DNA of 64,000 bases from Erpobdella octoculata (Eukaryota; Annelida; Clitellata; Hirudinida; Erpobdellidae). Of the stretch, positions 1 through 60,075 are shown piece after piece (the first letter of the stretch is position 1; each line of letters starts with the position of its first letter). Position numbers and translations under genes: made by a program. The notes under the pieces were generated by a model, which worked only from the letters and a program-made list of their open reading frames with translations, did not search any database and had not been told where the DNA came from. The stretch lies in the NCBI GenBank assembly GCA_963978895.1, contig OZ022243.1, positions 13,595,765-13,659,764 on the forward strand, written 5' to 3'.

Positions 1-1505
1 CTGACAGGTCACGTGACGCTGAACGTGGATATGAGCATATAAGGTTAACGGTAGGAAGGTATGCCGATGTGACATGGAACTCATAAAGACAGAGAGCGAG
101 TATTTTTTGTGCTCTCTCTTTAGAAATGTCTTCTTCCTACTTTAACCTCTACGGGGAAAGATCGGGGTGAATAAATTTGTTAGACAAGAGCTCCTAATGA
201 AATGGCTTCTTTTTATCTTTCTAAAACTACGGTCACAAACTTTTGGGAGCGGCGTCTTTCGCTTTCAGTCCCAATTTCTCCACCAATGGAAAAACTATTT
301 ATTAGATTCGTTAAGCCCGTCATACTCAATGAAGCTTAGTTATCTTAAGTCGTTTGATGTAGAGGACACTCTCCCAAAAAATTTTCGAATTAAAATTAAA
401 AACTTTCAGCTAACAAATTGCTGTGGAGATTTATGAACGAGGAATCATTAATCTTGCGCTCGTCCGTGTTCCTAAGACGTGATGTAGTGCTGCAGTGCAA
501 AACTCCCTGAGTAGATTGTAACACGAGTCCTGCTGTTAAATAAATTTCAGCTTTTCTCACTAGTGGTGAATATCGCAAAATAAATCCTGTAGACCAACGC
601 ATTATAATTCACAGCTATTCCTTCATTTTCTCTATATTTTCCATGTATACTTCGCTCATTCATTTCATCCTGCTCTCATTCATGTTCATCCTCACCACCA
701 TCATCATCTATGGTCGCTTATTATTTGTTTTTAATCTGTGGATTCTCATTCGACGAAACCTCACAAATTAAGAAATCGGTTCGATTCTCAATTAAAGCCG
801 ATTCGAATTCAACAATTAAAAGCAGCGTAGTTAGCCATTTGTAGTGTTGCTGATTATGAAATTGTAATACAAGTTAAACGACCTGAATCCAATTGACAAC
901 AATGCCTTCCATCGCCTGTGCGTTAATCTGCATGTGAGGAGTGTCGGATTGTTATGTATAAATGTGTGCGTGTGTGTTGGTGTGTGATTTCACGAAATAT
1001 GAGTAGAAATGCATTGTTATGATGTGATGCTTATTGAAGATGAACTCATTTCATAAGTTTCTTTTCATTATCATCAACTTCAATCTTTGCAGCAGTAGCC
1101 GCCTTCGAATTGTTTACAATATAAATATAAAGCCTCAAGGAAGCCTCTTTAAATCTCGACAGCTTGTTCATAAAAAATTACAAATTATAAATGACTTACA
1201 ACTCAAACGATGGTGAGAAATTATTGCGTGAATACATGTAGTTTTCTTTCTTTTTTCCCGTTTAGTTTACAAAAAAAAAACACGGCACTGACACGTCCAT
1301 TTGCTGATCTCATTTCATGAGGAAATGTAGAATTAATTCAAGGCTTGTGTTGGCCTGTTGTTGTCTCCTTAGAGGAAATTGGACGGGTGTCGTTCAGTCC
1401 CAGATGTAAAGTGTTAACTTGCAATGCATCACCATGTATGACTCAGATTTTAATTTGGTGAAATAAAATACAACAACAAGATAATGTTATTGTTTTCAAT
1501 TTCAG
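1..1505. other. Upstream region of the protocadherin gene, no coding exon recognised
   Basis: No ORF here resembles a known protein. The stretch ends in a good splice acceptor (pyrimidine-rich run then TTTCAG at 1500-1505), so at least one 5' exon of the protocadherin transcript should lie in or before it. I cannot place it, the promoter or the transcription start. Confidence 0.5.
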
Positions 1506-1515
1506 AAAATCCCAT

Positions 1516-9628
<8,113 letters not shown>

Positions 9629-10112
9629 ATTTTTTATTAAATAATCTTATTGTTAAGATTGTATTATATGTATACAGATCATGTAAATAACATACAAGAC
9701 TTGTACAGAATTTATTAGCATCAGCCTAGCTAAATGACTCACTACTTCGTTAGCTCGTCCTCTCAAATCAGAAACAAGAAACCAATCGACTGAATAATTT
9801 TAATTGCGTTCGTTTATTCGTTGAACTGTTGTTTTTGTCTAACTTTTTGTAAATCACTTTCGTGCCTTGACCAATTTTGTTCTTTAATTCGCGACAAGCT
9901 TCAATCGCTTCATTATCAATAAATCAAATACTTGAAACTCATTGCATATCTGCCTACAAGTAAAATAAAAAAAACAACACAACAATCACAGACGCAAACT
10001 CATTACTGGAAAGTTAGACAAAGTAAGAGAGAGTGGTTGTCATCAACCCCGGCAGCTGCACAAACCCGTTGAAAGTGCAAAGAAAACAATGAACACTCAG
10101 AACATCACAAAC
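9629..10112. other. Convergent 3' ends of the two host genes
   Basis: Only 484 bp separate the two stop codons. The plus-strand AATAAA (9918-9923) and a minus-strand AATAAA (9818-9813) lie past each other, so the two 3' UTRs probably overlap by 100 bp or more. Confidence 0.55.
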
Positions 10113-48693
<38,581 letters not shown>

Positions 48694-50480
48694 TTTACTC
48701 CTATGCTACTAAAGTGAATATCTGTGACTTGGGAAGAAAAAGAATTCTTCAAATTAACAAACAAGACTCAAATTTAATAAAAATTGATTAAAAAAACAGC
48801 AGCATAATAATCTATGCAATGATGATTGAGTGAATAAGAAAATAAAATAGAAAAAAGATTATGTTCACAATTAATAAGTTCATTATGTTCACATTTAAAA
48901 ATTTCCTTGTGTTCACATTTAATAACTTCCTTGTGTTCACATTTAATAACTTCCTTATGTTCACATTTAATAACTTCCTTATATCTTCAACTTATAGATG
49001 ATGTGACAAGAAAGAAAAAACAACAAATCTAAAAATGTTTATAGTGAGTAAATGGAAATGTTTCCTAGAAGCTCCAATGCAAATAAGTAAAAGACATTTT
49101 TCTTCCGAACATGTTCATCAAGGTTAGAGCTGTCGTTTTTGGCAAAAAACCTGCCCAGGTATCAGGTCTGCGGCCCTTTCAAGTGGGTATCTGATCTACC
49201 CAAAAAATTAGCGAAGAATAGCTTCAAGAAATAAAGTTTCATTAATATTTGTTCTGTTAAATAACTATTTTGTACTGTCTTCAATGTATGATTAAGATAA
49301 TTTAATTTTTCAAAATATTTACTTTAAAATTAGAAACACAAAGCCTCTCTTACTTATGAATTTCGCACACATTCCAGCTTCGTTTTTAAGAAAACCAACA
49401 CTCTCACAGTTTCTGGAGATGAAAGTTAAAAGGTAGAGGTAAAGGTTGCGACATTAGAGGGTCACTTCATGAAATACACCTATTACATATGGGAGTACAC
49501 TGGTGTCAATTACAATGACTACCAATATGATTAAAGTTTTAACTGCCACCGAACCCTTTACCTCCAGTTATGAAACTGGTACTCTTTATTGACCAGTGAA
49601 GGATGAAAGACTGAGCAGTATGAGTGAATTTCTTGCTCAACGGAATTCCGCCTCACCATGACCAAGATCTGAACATGTGATGTCAGAATAGCATAACTAC
49701 CTTCAACATTATCTTCAATTCCCTGTATGACCAAGAGCTGGGAACGCAGATTCAGAAGGTAACAATGTTTTTGAGTCTTGTAAATTGCATAAAATAAAAA
49801 ACAAAAGGGGTACAAAAATTAACAAGGAAGTATACTTCTGTCAAGATGACATAGTTGTTATTTCTTTACAGGGCTTCAATATTAGAATAACGACCTCCGC
49901 AAGTTACCAATTTGAATTTGTCATTTCTGGAATAGATGCAATACTGCGCTGTCACATTATGGCCAAATAAAACAGCTGCAGTAGCCCAGTTTAGCTTAAT
50001 AAATTGCTCAAACATGTCCAGTGAATCTGTTATTTATTTGTTCCAGAGCTTGGAACAATAAATTTCAATTTCTATTTCAATGTTTCTTCTGAACCAACAC
50101 TGTTTAGAGCAGCTTGTTTGGTGCACAAAGATTGTTATTGCGACTGTCATCATTCTCATTCGATTACTTAGGAAAATTGTTCATGTGAGGTTATTTTCAT
50201 TCTCCTGTATGTTGTTCAGACCTACTTATCACTAGGAGCTAAACCAACTAACAACTTAAGCCACAGCCGAATATTCGCGCTGGCAAAAATTTAACAAGCA
50301 TGTAAAATCACTAAAAAAGACACTGAATAAATCGATTAAACCAATTATTATTATGAATGTTCAACTGATTAAAAACAAATAAATAAACTCAGATAGATAT
50401 AAAAAGTAAATATATTAATAGAGTAAATAGTATCTAATTAGTAATCAAAATTGACTATTTCGAGATTCTTAGTTAGGAAC
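48694..50480. other. Upstream side of SEPSECS
   Basis: 5' flank of SEPSECS (promoter not recognisable). Contains about five 24-bp units of TTCACATTTAATAACTTCC type at 48870-48985 and a possible decayed SINE at 49590-49690. I see no gene. Confidence 0.5.
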
Positions 50481-50484
50481 AACA

Positions 50485-50670
50485 TCACTCAATTTTGGCT
50501 GGTGTACAGTTACATCGATGGTCATTACATATAACGACTGCATAACTTAATGTTCTCTCACTATCCATGCTGGAAGGAGGGACAACACAGAATTTGTAGG
50601 CAGCCAAGGCAAGCCGTTGATAAGTATACTGCTGGCTTTCCAATATTTGATTGGATCTTTTGGAAGCGAG
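50485..50670 (-). mobile_element. hAT transposase C-terminal fragment
   Basis: LALAAYKFCVVPPSSMDSER then TLSYAVVICNDHR: the hAT dimerisation motif with SER. Nothing upstream is preserved. Confidence 0.8.
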
Positions 50671-50677
50671 GGCCATG

Positions 50678-51163
50678 GACTACATGCTTCTTTTATGTAC
50701 CGCATAGATTCTAGAACAATAAACAAAAGAAAATTGTTTCTTTGTCCTACTGTCACCATCCTCATCAATTATTTATTCGTTCAAGTACCAATCTCATTTA
50801 CTGATTTATTGAAACTTCGCCCCCACGATATTATATGGTTCATATGCATGACTATGCTTGATGTTGTATCTGACCTATTACCTGGGCAGTCTCAATTTTG
50901 GTGGGTACCCAGGACAGGAGACTACATGCTTCTTTTATGTACCGCATAGATTCTAGAACAATAAACAAAAGAAAATTGTTTCTTTGTCCTACTGTCATCA
51001 TCCTCATCAATTATTTATTCGTTCAAGTACCAATCTCATTTACTGATTTATTGAAACTTCACCCACATGATATTATATGGTTCATATGCATGACTATGCT
51101 TGATGTTGTATCTGACCTATTACCTGGGCATTCTCAATTTTAGTGGGTACCCAGGACAGGAGA
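50678..51163. repeat. 242-bp tandem duplication
   Basis: GACTACATGCTTCTTTTATG starts both copies (50678 and 50920); they differ at only a few positions. The second ends at CCAGGACAGGAGA. Confidence 0.9.
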
Positions 51164-51164
51164 T

Positions 51165-53330
51165 TAAATTTCAAAATAAAAACAAAGACAAAACTGTCTT
51201 TAACACACTAAATGACATAAATTAGTTGTGAATTCAACAAGTTTAAGATTTTTCTGCAAGGTTGTTTCATCATTTGGCCATGGTTTAAAGCCGAATTCCG
51301 AATGTCTAAATTTTGTGCTGAAGCGAAGTTTGTTTATTCCCTAATTACCACCTAATCTTGTTTGCTGATTTATCGTTCAAAGTCCACCCACACCATATTA
51401 GATGGTTTATATATGCTCCACTGGGTACCAGTGATATTTTAGTAACAAAAACTAAAACAAATACGAAAAAGATCGACCAGAGTTAACTAAAACTATAACG
51501 AAACGAAAATTGAATTTCCCAACTAAGACTAAACTAAAACTAGAATGGTTTGTCCTAGAACTAACTAAAACTAAAATAAATAAACTCAAATATTCAGTTT
51601 CGTTTTCGTTATTTCGGGTACCCGGAGAAAGCTCTAATTATAGTAAGATTAAACAATATTTGTGAAATTGTTTTCCGATCAACCTAGTTAATTAAATACT
51701 TATGAAGTTAAAATTATTTTTTCACTAAAAACAAAAGTGTCTGATAACAAAAATTCATTAGGGTGTATACTAGAGCCCTAAGCGGTTTAAATTTTGCAGT
51801 TGAAAACCGTGGTTAACCGTACCAAACCGCAGTTGCGGGTTAGTAAATGATAAATTAAAAATTGCACCTGCTGTTGAGTGTTACACATAACAGAATTCAC
51901 AATAAGAAACCAGAAAAAACGCATTTCTTAATTATTTTTTTAATGGCTAAATAGATTGATAATATTTTAATGTAAATTTATTAATAATATTTTACATAAA
52001 AGGTTATCTAAATGTTGTTTAAATGCTTATGGAGTAGATATACATTGATTGCCGAGCGCTTTGTCTTTCTTTTCCGATTTTTAAACTGCCTGGTTAATTT
52101 GATCTCTAATTTTTGGGAATAACTTTTATTTTTGGATTATAAAATGCATTTCAATACTATATGTATTAGATAGATGATATGTAGATTTCTAGGGCTACAG
52201 TAGCTACATGAATAAAAACAAGATATTCAATGCACTGAAAATCAAAGGTATGAAATAATATGATTAATGAGGTACAGTCTAAAATATGTTATTAAATAGA
52301 ATTATATCTAAAACTATTTATAGTTTACATAAAAGTTAAATACCTGAAATAAGGAATGCATTTTTACAGGATGATAGTTTTCAAAACTTGTTTTTTAAAA
52401 ACACAAGTCATCCACTAACAGAAAAAGAGCTTGATTTCTACCTGAAAGAAGAGGGCTCTCACATTGGCTCTTTGGACTACTGGTCAGCAAATTTCAGATA
52501 TCTGAAGTTGTGGGAAGCTGCTTTTTGAAGCAACTTCCTACTATTAGCTTCCTTCCATCTATATAGTTATGGTTCACAAAATCTGCTATAGTTAATTTGA
52601 CCAACTTTCTGATATCGTAGCAAGCTGAAATTTTGCACACAGTCCTAAGTCAGATAACAACAGCTTCTATCAAAATTTGGGCCCGATCCCAAACTGCCGA
52701 CCCCAGGAATCGAACCCACGACTTTAACTTTCTCGGTTTCATGGACCGATGCGTTCGCCTTGCCGATGTATGACAAAACTCAATTTTGGTTTGTCCTAGC
52801 GAGGTGAAATTAAGTATCTACTTAGGTTTGGATAGAGATTGGACAGCTTCTGATATAGTTTGAACAGGATTGGTTTGTCACAGCAGTATGAACTGATGTA
52901 GTTAGTTTACTCTGGTCACAGCAACTTAAAATTTCTCTAGCTTAATCAAGCAGAGAATAAAAATAAAAATAAACTAATAGGAAAAAATTCCTAGAAAAAG
53001 AAGTAAATTCTTGACAGAGTGAATGAGAAAAAAAGTGAAAGAGTAAGAATGTCAAAAACCTGAGGAAAGTTGCTTCAGGATTGTTTTGTGTGGTACATGT
53101 AGATGAGTGATATGTGATGGAGGAAATGTATTCTTTCTCTCATAATTGGTAAGTTTTGAAAGCAATCCTGAAGCAACTTTCCTGTCAATATAGAGGGTGT
53201 GATCAGAAATTATTTTCTACTTTTTGTCAGATTTTGGACAAAACAAGAACTCTGTCAAGAATATGCTTCTTTTTCTAAGCATTTTTTCTTATTAGTTTTT
53301 TATTTTCAATACCAGTTTCAAGCGTTTCAT
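51165..53330. other. Unassigned DNA with transposon traces
   Basis: 51429 on: CCAGTGATATTTTAGTAAC followed by CTAAAACTAAAAC runs, resembling the hAT end at 55395. 52680-52780: see SINE entry. Otherwise nothing recognised. Confidence 0.5.
52680..52780 (-). mobile_element. Decayed tRNA-derived SINE
   Basis: The minus strand has GTGGGTTCGATTCCTGG (box B) preceded by GGCAAGGCGAACGCATCGG (box A-like), followed by GTCGGCAGTTTGGGATCGGG. Confidence 0.65.
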
Positions 53331-53530
53331 CCAAAAGAGCTGATCTTCCTACGCTCTTCCTCCCCAGATCCCGTCTCACAAAGTTCGGAGACCGATCCTT
53401 CCTTGTTGCTGGACCAGTCATTTGGAACACTCTTCCCCCGGGAGTCAGAGAACATTCGACCTACAACAACTCTTCCACATCTTTGAGAACTCACCTCACT
53501 CACCTATCCTTTAATATGACAATTTAAACC
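53330..53530 (+). mobile_element. LINE C-terminal fragment
   Basis: The frame reading RLTKFGDRSFLVAGPVIWN then TLPPGVREHSTYNN and SLRTHLTHLSF is the usual end of a CR1/L2-type ORF. Confidence 0.75.
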
Positions 53531-53849
53531 ATAAGTATAAAGTTACATTTATCATTTCTGCGACTGTTTTTGCTTGCTGACTTGGTTGAGTGCTTTTTAT
53601 AAACTTTTTGTCTGATTTTAAAGCACTTTAAAAATTGAAAAATAAAAAAAATAAAAATTCATCGCTTAACTACACTTTGATAAAGTTGGGAAGATGCTTT
53701 TTTTTAAAAGCCATTATGATCTGAAATAAATGTTGTAAATAAACTAGCTTTGTGTTTTTTTTATTGGGACAAATTTTGATAAGTAATATATTTTCCTGAA
53801 GTAAAAACGAAAACTAGGCAAAATGGTTTTGTTCCTATCTCTCAAATCG

Positions 53850-54970
53850 TTCTGTCTCTATCACTTTTGCAAATCAGATTTCCTCTTCAAGAAATGTTGA
53901 ATTTGGTGTGCCACAGGGCTCTGTCCTTGGAACCGTCCTCTTTGTGATGTACACTGCTGATGCTATCTCTATTGCTGAAAAGTATGGTTTTTCTGTACAT
54001 ACCTATGCAGATGACTTGCAATTGTATGACCACAGTTCTGTGGCACTCTTGTGTCACGCCTGTCATCTTGCGTAGAAGATATAAAAATTGGATGACATTA
54101 AACAGACTTTGTCTAAACACTGCCAAAACTGAAATCATCTGGCTTGGAACTTCTGGAAGAGTGAAAAAATGTCCAGCTGGACCACTACTAATTGCTGGGT
54201 CAAAGATAGACATCTCTTCTACTGTACGTGACCATGGTGTCATAATCAGTTCTGACCTCTCCTTTCACCCACATGTTGCAAATATCGTACGGCTTTGCCA
54301 ATACCACCTTAGGCAGATACGCATCCTCAGATGATCTCTTACACCTGGCTCGGTGCACACTCTTGTTCGAGCATTAATTCACTCTCGTTTGGACTTCTGC
54401 AATGCCGTCCTAGCAAACTCTCCAACTTATCTGTTCACGCAACTTCAATCTGTACTCCGCTCAGCCGCAAGGATCATTCTCCGGGTGCCAAAATCAGCCA
54501 ATGTCACTGACCTCATCCGAAGTCGACCTCACTGGCTGCCTGTTAAGAGTCGGGTTCTTTTTAAATTGAACGTGCTCACTTTCAAGAATCTTCGTGGACA
54601 GGCTCCAGTCTACCTCTCGGAAGCTATCAGCAAACCATTGATGAATGATACGAGAACCTCTCTTCGCTCAGCCGCGCTTCAACATCTGCTGGTGCCAAGA
54701 ATAAGAACATCAATAGGCCGGAGAGGTTTCTTCTTCTCTGCTCCAACTGCCTGGAACAACTTGCCAACTCAACTTCGAAACTGTGAAAGCTCCCTCCATA
54801 CTTTCAAAGCATCTTTGAAAACTGTACTTTTCGATAACTAATTATTTTTTACTGTTATTTTATTTTCATTTTACTTTTTTTATTATTCTGTATCAAACAA
54901 ATGGCGCAGCGCATTTGTGAAGCGCCTGCGCTTGAATTTGCGCAATACAAATAAACAGAGAATAGAATAG
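53850..54970 (+). mobile_element. L2/CR1-like LINE, 3' half
   Basis: NVEFGVPQGSVLGTVLFVMY, YADDLQLYD, then a frame break near 54050; WMTLNRLCLNTAKTEIIWLG, and from 54353 LIRSRPHWLPVKSRVLFKLN and SAPTAWNNLPTQLRNCESSL to a stop at 54839. Ends about 54967 in AATAGAATAG. 5'-truncated. Confidence 0.9.
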
Positions 54971-55394
54971 GCTAAGTATAGGAAATGAAGGTATTATAAA
55001 TAAGGAATAAGAGATATAATGGAAAAAAACAATGGTAAAGCCGCATGCAGAAGTAGTTTTGTTGAAGAAAAAATTTTTAAGCCCATATTAATCTCCTTGT
55101 CCACCAAATGACATTGTTTGGCCATGATAATGACAGCAAGTAAAACTCAGTACCTCGCCTAAGCCCTTAAAGCTTAATGCCATCAATATAATAATATATG
55201 GAGAAGTAAATTAAAATTCATAAGTAAATGCAATTGTTTTAAAAATTGTTTTAATATTGAATAAGATAAGAGCAAAAAATACAGAAAACAGCAACAGTGA
55301 TTATAAACTAAAATTTAAAGCTTTATATTTTTCTGTGTACTTGAAAGTAAGTGATCCAGGGGCAGATACAGCTTCTTCTTCAGGGGGTGGGGGG

Positions 55395-56750
55395 CAGTGA
55401 TATTCGAGTTAACTGTAACACTAACTGAAATCGGAAAATAATAGAAAAATAATGGTCAGTTAAGTGTAATAGTAATAGTAACTGAAATACAGCGAATAAC
55501 TCTAACTGTAATAGTAACTGAATAATAAATTCAGTTAAATAATACAAAAATAATTAATAACTGAAAAATATTTTTAATGTAATTTTTTTCTAAATAAATT
55601 AATTATTAGATTTATTTTTTTATCTAAAGATAAAAATCGAGTTCTTTGGTGTTACCTAACAAATAGTATATATGGTGCTGTTTAGTTATTCGTGGCCTTT
55701 TGAACAAATGGCAGACCAGATGGGACTCTGCTCAAGAAAGTCGACACTACTGGTCTCTCGAAAAAAAGTCTCAAATAAAATTAAATTCAAGACAACAAAC
55801 AGAAAAAATAAAGTCATCATTTCCCGACTCCGACTTGGAAAGTGTCGGATGAAACAAAATTTGAAGACAATGAATCTTCATGAGACAGGTTTGTGCGAAA
55901 CCTGCGGAACAGAGGAAACAATCGAGCACTGGCTGATGCACTGCAAAGAAACGACACAACTAGGAATGGAACTTGGGAACTTTTGTCAAAGGATCCAAAA
56001 ACCAACTACACTCCAAACCATACTGAACTCGGAAATATGCCACAACATCATCTATAAATGGATACAAAATAATCCTAAAGAACTGTAAATATAGAGAAAA
56101 TTATTTAATGTAAATAAGTATTTTTTCAATTTGATTTTGTTTTCGCGTCTTAAAACACATGGTGTAAAAGACGATAAATTATAATAATAAAAAAAAATTC
56201 GCGGTTTTTTGTTATTATTGATAGTTGATAGTGCTGTTGCAATCATCTTCTGATGAATTGTGCCAACCTCCTTTAAAAAGATTTAAGAGGCTTGCCCAAG
56301 AAATTGAAGCTTCCAGTTCTCCGAGCAAGCAATCTAGGCATGGAAGTTCTGTTGAGGAAAAACTTAATGCTTATCTTGGGACTTCAAAAAGATTAGCTGC
56401 TAATCAAACTGGATTAAGTTTCTGGACAGCCTCAGAGACCTTATCTCTGCACCTGCTTCAGAAGTATATGTGGAGCGCATATTCTCGGTTTGCAGTGATA
56501 TGACTGCAGAAAAAGGAAAGAGGCTCTCCAAGAATCTAGAAACTCGTGTTTTTTTAAAAATGAACTCGAAGTTTTACCATTTTGTAAATAAATAAAAAAC
56601 TTTTTTTGGCTGTGTATAGAATCTGCAGTTAACTGTAACTTTAACTTAAAAATAAATAAGTGTAACAGTAACTGAAAAATGTTTGTGGAAAAATAACTTT
56701 AACTGAAACTGAAAAATGTTGTAACTTTAACTGTAACTGAAATATCACTG
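55395..56750 (+). mobile_element. hAT transposon relic with 8-bp duplication, hosting a LINE fragment
   Basis: Ends CAGTGATATTCGAGTTAACT (55395) and, reversed, CAGTGATATTTCAGTTACAG (56750); flanks GTGGGGGG (55387-55394) and GTGAGGGG (56751-56758) form an 8-bp duplication with one change. Subterminal regions are rich in AACTGTAACT-like repeats. Transposase remains at 56230-56575: a Leu/Lys-rich linker, then in another frame LISAPASEVYVERIFSVCSD and RLSKNLETRVFL (dimerisation region). Confidence 0.88.
55665..56195 (+). mobile_element. LINE 3' end nested in the hAT
   Basis: Frame 55672-56088: ISRLRLGKCRMKQNLKTMNL followed by GLCETCGTEETIEHWLMHC, the cysteine/histidine C-terminal motif of RNase H-bearing or Jockey/I-like LINEs. 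Ends with an A-rich tail near 56195. Confidence 0.8.
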
Positions 56751-57089
56751 GTGAGGGGTTTAGCCATAACACTAAAACTTTGAGGCAGCCAAAAACTGAG
56801 GCGCCATTACGTTTACTTCCAATGCATTCTAAATTATAACAATATTTTTCGTTCATTTTTTACCAAAAATGGTGCTATTACTTTACTTTTAAATTCATAG
56901 TTTCAATATTTCATTATTGAGTCAAAGCTGAGAGTGTGGTTTAAGCCCCATAAAAGCCCCTCCCTCTGTATCCGTCACTGTGATCAAAAAGTAATATTGA
57001 GTTGAAGAGGAAAGCAGTAGCAATTGAAGCAATTATAAACAAGCCGTGCATAACGAAAATGAATTATTATTATAAATGACAGACCTATA

Positions 57090-59580
57090 GTGACCTATAC
57101 TAGACAGATTTTATGCATAATATCATATATTATATTATGACTGGAGTTAAGCTGGCAGACTCGATTAGTATGGGATTAGGTAGAGTGAATGTATGGGTGA
57201 AGCTAGCAGACTCGGAAACAAAATTCACTTTAAAAAAAAAAAACATCGGTAATAAAAGATACAGGTCTATTAAGTTATAATATGCACTCAAATTCAATAC
57301 ACCCACAGAAATTCCGAAGAAATCGAGTTGGTTCTAAACGTGAACAATAGATAGCCTGAGGCGCATGGCGGATGGCATACACAGAGCATTCTATAGCGAT
57401 TACGTGAAGCGCTATATCTCAGTAACTATCCACTATTAAGCAAAAATTTAAAGTTTCACACAATCATCTAATGGTCTTTTAATTAACATCTGAAAATCTT
57501 TACCAAACCCCTAAGTTTAATATTTAATAAGTCGTCAGGAAAAGACGCGAGTTGCACTGATATGTTATATAGTAGAATTGAGAAAAATACTCCTTACGTC
57601 AAAGGCTATATCTCAGTAACTATCCACTATTAAGCAAAAATGTAAAGTGTCACACAATCATCTAATGGTCTTTTAATTAACATCTGAAAATCTTTACCAA
57701 ACCCCTAAGTTTAATATTTAATAAGTCGTCAGGAAAAAACGCGAATTGCACTGATATGTTATATAGTAGAATTGAGAAAAATACTCCTTACGTCAAAGGC
57801 TATATCTCAGTAACTATCCACTATTAAGCAAAAATTTAAAGTGTCACACAATCATCTAATGGTCTTTTAATTAACATCTAAAAATCTTTACCAAACCCCT
57901 AAGTTTAATATTCAATAAGTCGTCAGGAAAAGACGCGAATTGCACTGATATGTTATATAGTAGAATTGAGAAAAATACTCCTTACGTCAAAGGCTATATC
58001 TCAGTAACTATCCACTATTAAGCAATTATTTAAAGTTTCACACAATCATCTAATGGTCGTTTAATGAACATCTAAAAATCTTTATAAAACCCCTAGGTTT
58101 AATATTTAATAAGTCGTCAGGAAAAGACGCAAATGGCACTGATATGTTAAATAGTAGAATTGAGAAAAATACGACTTATTAAATATTAAACTTAGGGGTT
58201 TAGTAAAGATTTGTAGATGTTCATTAAAAGACCATTAGATGATTGTGTGACACTTTAAATGATTGCTTAATAGTGGATAGTTAGTGAGATATAGCCGTTG
58301 ACGTATGGAGTATTTTTCTCAATTCTACTATATAACATATCAGTGCAATTCGCGTCTTTTCCTGACGACTTATTAAATATTAAACCTAGGGGTTTGGTAA
58401 AGATTTTTAGATGTTAATTAAAAGACCATTAGATGATTGTGTGACACTTTAAATTTTTGCTTAATAGTGGGTAGTTACTGAGATATAGCGGTTGAAGTAA
58501 GGAGTATTTTTCTCAATTCTACTATATAACATATCAATGCAATTCGCGGTTATTAAATATTAAACTTAGGGGTTTGGTAAAGATTTTTAGATGTTCATTA
58601 AAAGACCACTAGATGATTGTGTGACACTTTAAATGATTGCTTAATAGTGGATAGTTAGTGAGATATAGCCGTTGACGTATGGAGTATTTTTCTCAATTCT
58701 ACTATATAACATATCAGTGCAATTCGCGTCTTTTCCTGACGACTTATTAAATATTAAATTTAGGGGTTTGGTAAAGATTTTCAGATGTTAATTAAAAGAC
58801 TAATGGGTGATTGTGTGACACTTTAAATGATTGCTTAATAGTGGATAGTTACTGAGATATAGCCGTTGACGTAAGGAGTATTTTTCTCAATTCTACTATA
58901 TAACATATCAGTGCAATTCGCGTCTTTTCCTGACGACTTATTAAATATTAAATTTAGGGGTTTGGTAAAGATTTTTAGATGTTAATTAAAAGACCAATAG
59001 GTGATTGTGTGACACTTTAACTGATTGCTTAATAGTGGATAGTTACTGAGATATAGCGGTTGAAGTAAGGAGTATTTTTCTCAATTCTACTATATAACAT
59101 ATCAATGCAATTCGCGGTTATTAAATATTAAACTTAAGGGTTTGGTAAAAATTTTTAGATGTTCATTAAAAAACCACTAGATGATTGTGTGACACTTTAA
59201 ATGATTGCTCAATAGTGGATAGTTACTGAGATATAGTCATGGATATAGTGCTTGACGTAAGCGCTATAGAATGCTCTGTGTATGCCATCCGCCGTGCGCC
59301 TCAGGCTATCTATTGTTTACGTTTAGAATCAACTCGATTTCTTCGGAATTTCCGTGGGTTTATTAAATTTGAGTGCCTATTATAACTTAATAGACCTGTA
59401 TCTTTTATTACCGATGTTTTTTTTTTTTATTAAAGTGAATTTTATTTCCGAGTCTGCTAGCTTCACCCATACATTCACTCTACCTAATCCCATACTAAGC
59501 GAGTCTGCCAGCTTAACTCCAGTATATTATGCAGCATATATTATATATTATGGTAAAGTTCTAGTATAGCGTCATCGGCC
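57090..59580. mobile_element. Fold-back element with 194-bp repeat arms
   Basis: Outer arms 57090-57410 and 59235-59580 are inverted copies (e.g. GCATACACAGAGCATTCTAT versus its reverse complement at 59261-59285). Inner parts are tandem 194-bp units (GCTATATCTCAGTAACTATC at 57411, 57605, 57799, 57993) up to ~58165, then about five or six units in the opposite direction to ~59235. No ORF of interest. Architecture matches Foldback/FB-type DNA elements. Confidence 0.88.
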
Positions 59581-59890
59581 GATTTCTATAAAAACACGGT
59601 TTAAAAAACTGTTTAAAAGAATAAACTCAGAACATTATCAGAACATACTACAAACAAGTTTTTTTTACAGAAAAACTTACTAAAAACTGACTTTAAGAAA
59701 AAATATCCAAAGGCAATGTTGATACGCGAATAATACAATTCAAGGAATGAAAAGTAAGAAAGAGTTAATATAAAAATAAAATATTAAAATAAAAAAATAA
59801 ATGTTAAAGGGTTCAAAATAATTGTTTAATTATTTAATATGCATCTTAAATTTTAAAAAATCAAAGCGCTGAGCGGAAATTTATCCGTGA

Positions 59891-60075
59891 CTAGCGGGGT
59901 ACCCGGCCTTGCCCGTGGTTTTTCAATCGTTTTTTTCTCTCGCTCCCGTTTCCCTTCCCGCTTACTCTCTTCCCTTACGCTCCCGGTCGCTTTCCCGCTC
60001 CTGGTCACTTTTCCGCTCTCGATCGCTTTCTCGCTCACGCTTGCTTTCTTTTTCCTGATCACTTTCTCGTTCTTC
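59891..60075 (-). mobile_element. Helitron family A, 3' fragment
   Basis: CTAG at 59894-59891, GGGCAAGGCCGGGTACCCC hairpin on the minus strand and ~150 bp of minisatellite. Confidence 0.75.

Noticed and set aside
49558..49970. Small ORFs on both strands
   Set aside because: No family resemblance and no splice-linked partners; possibly a decayed SINE but not supportable.
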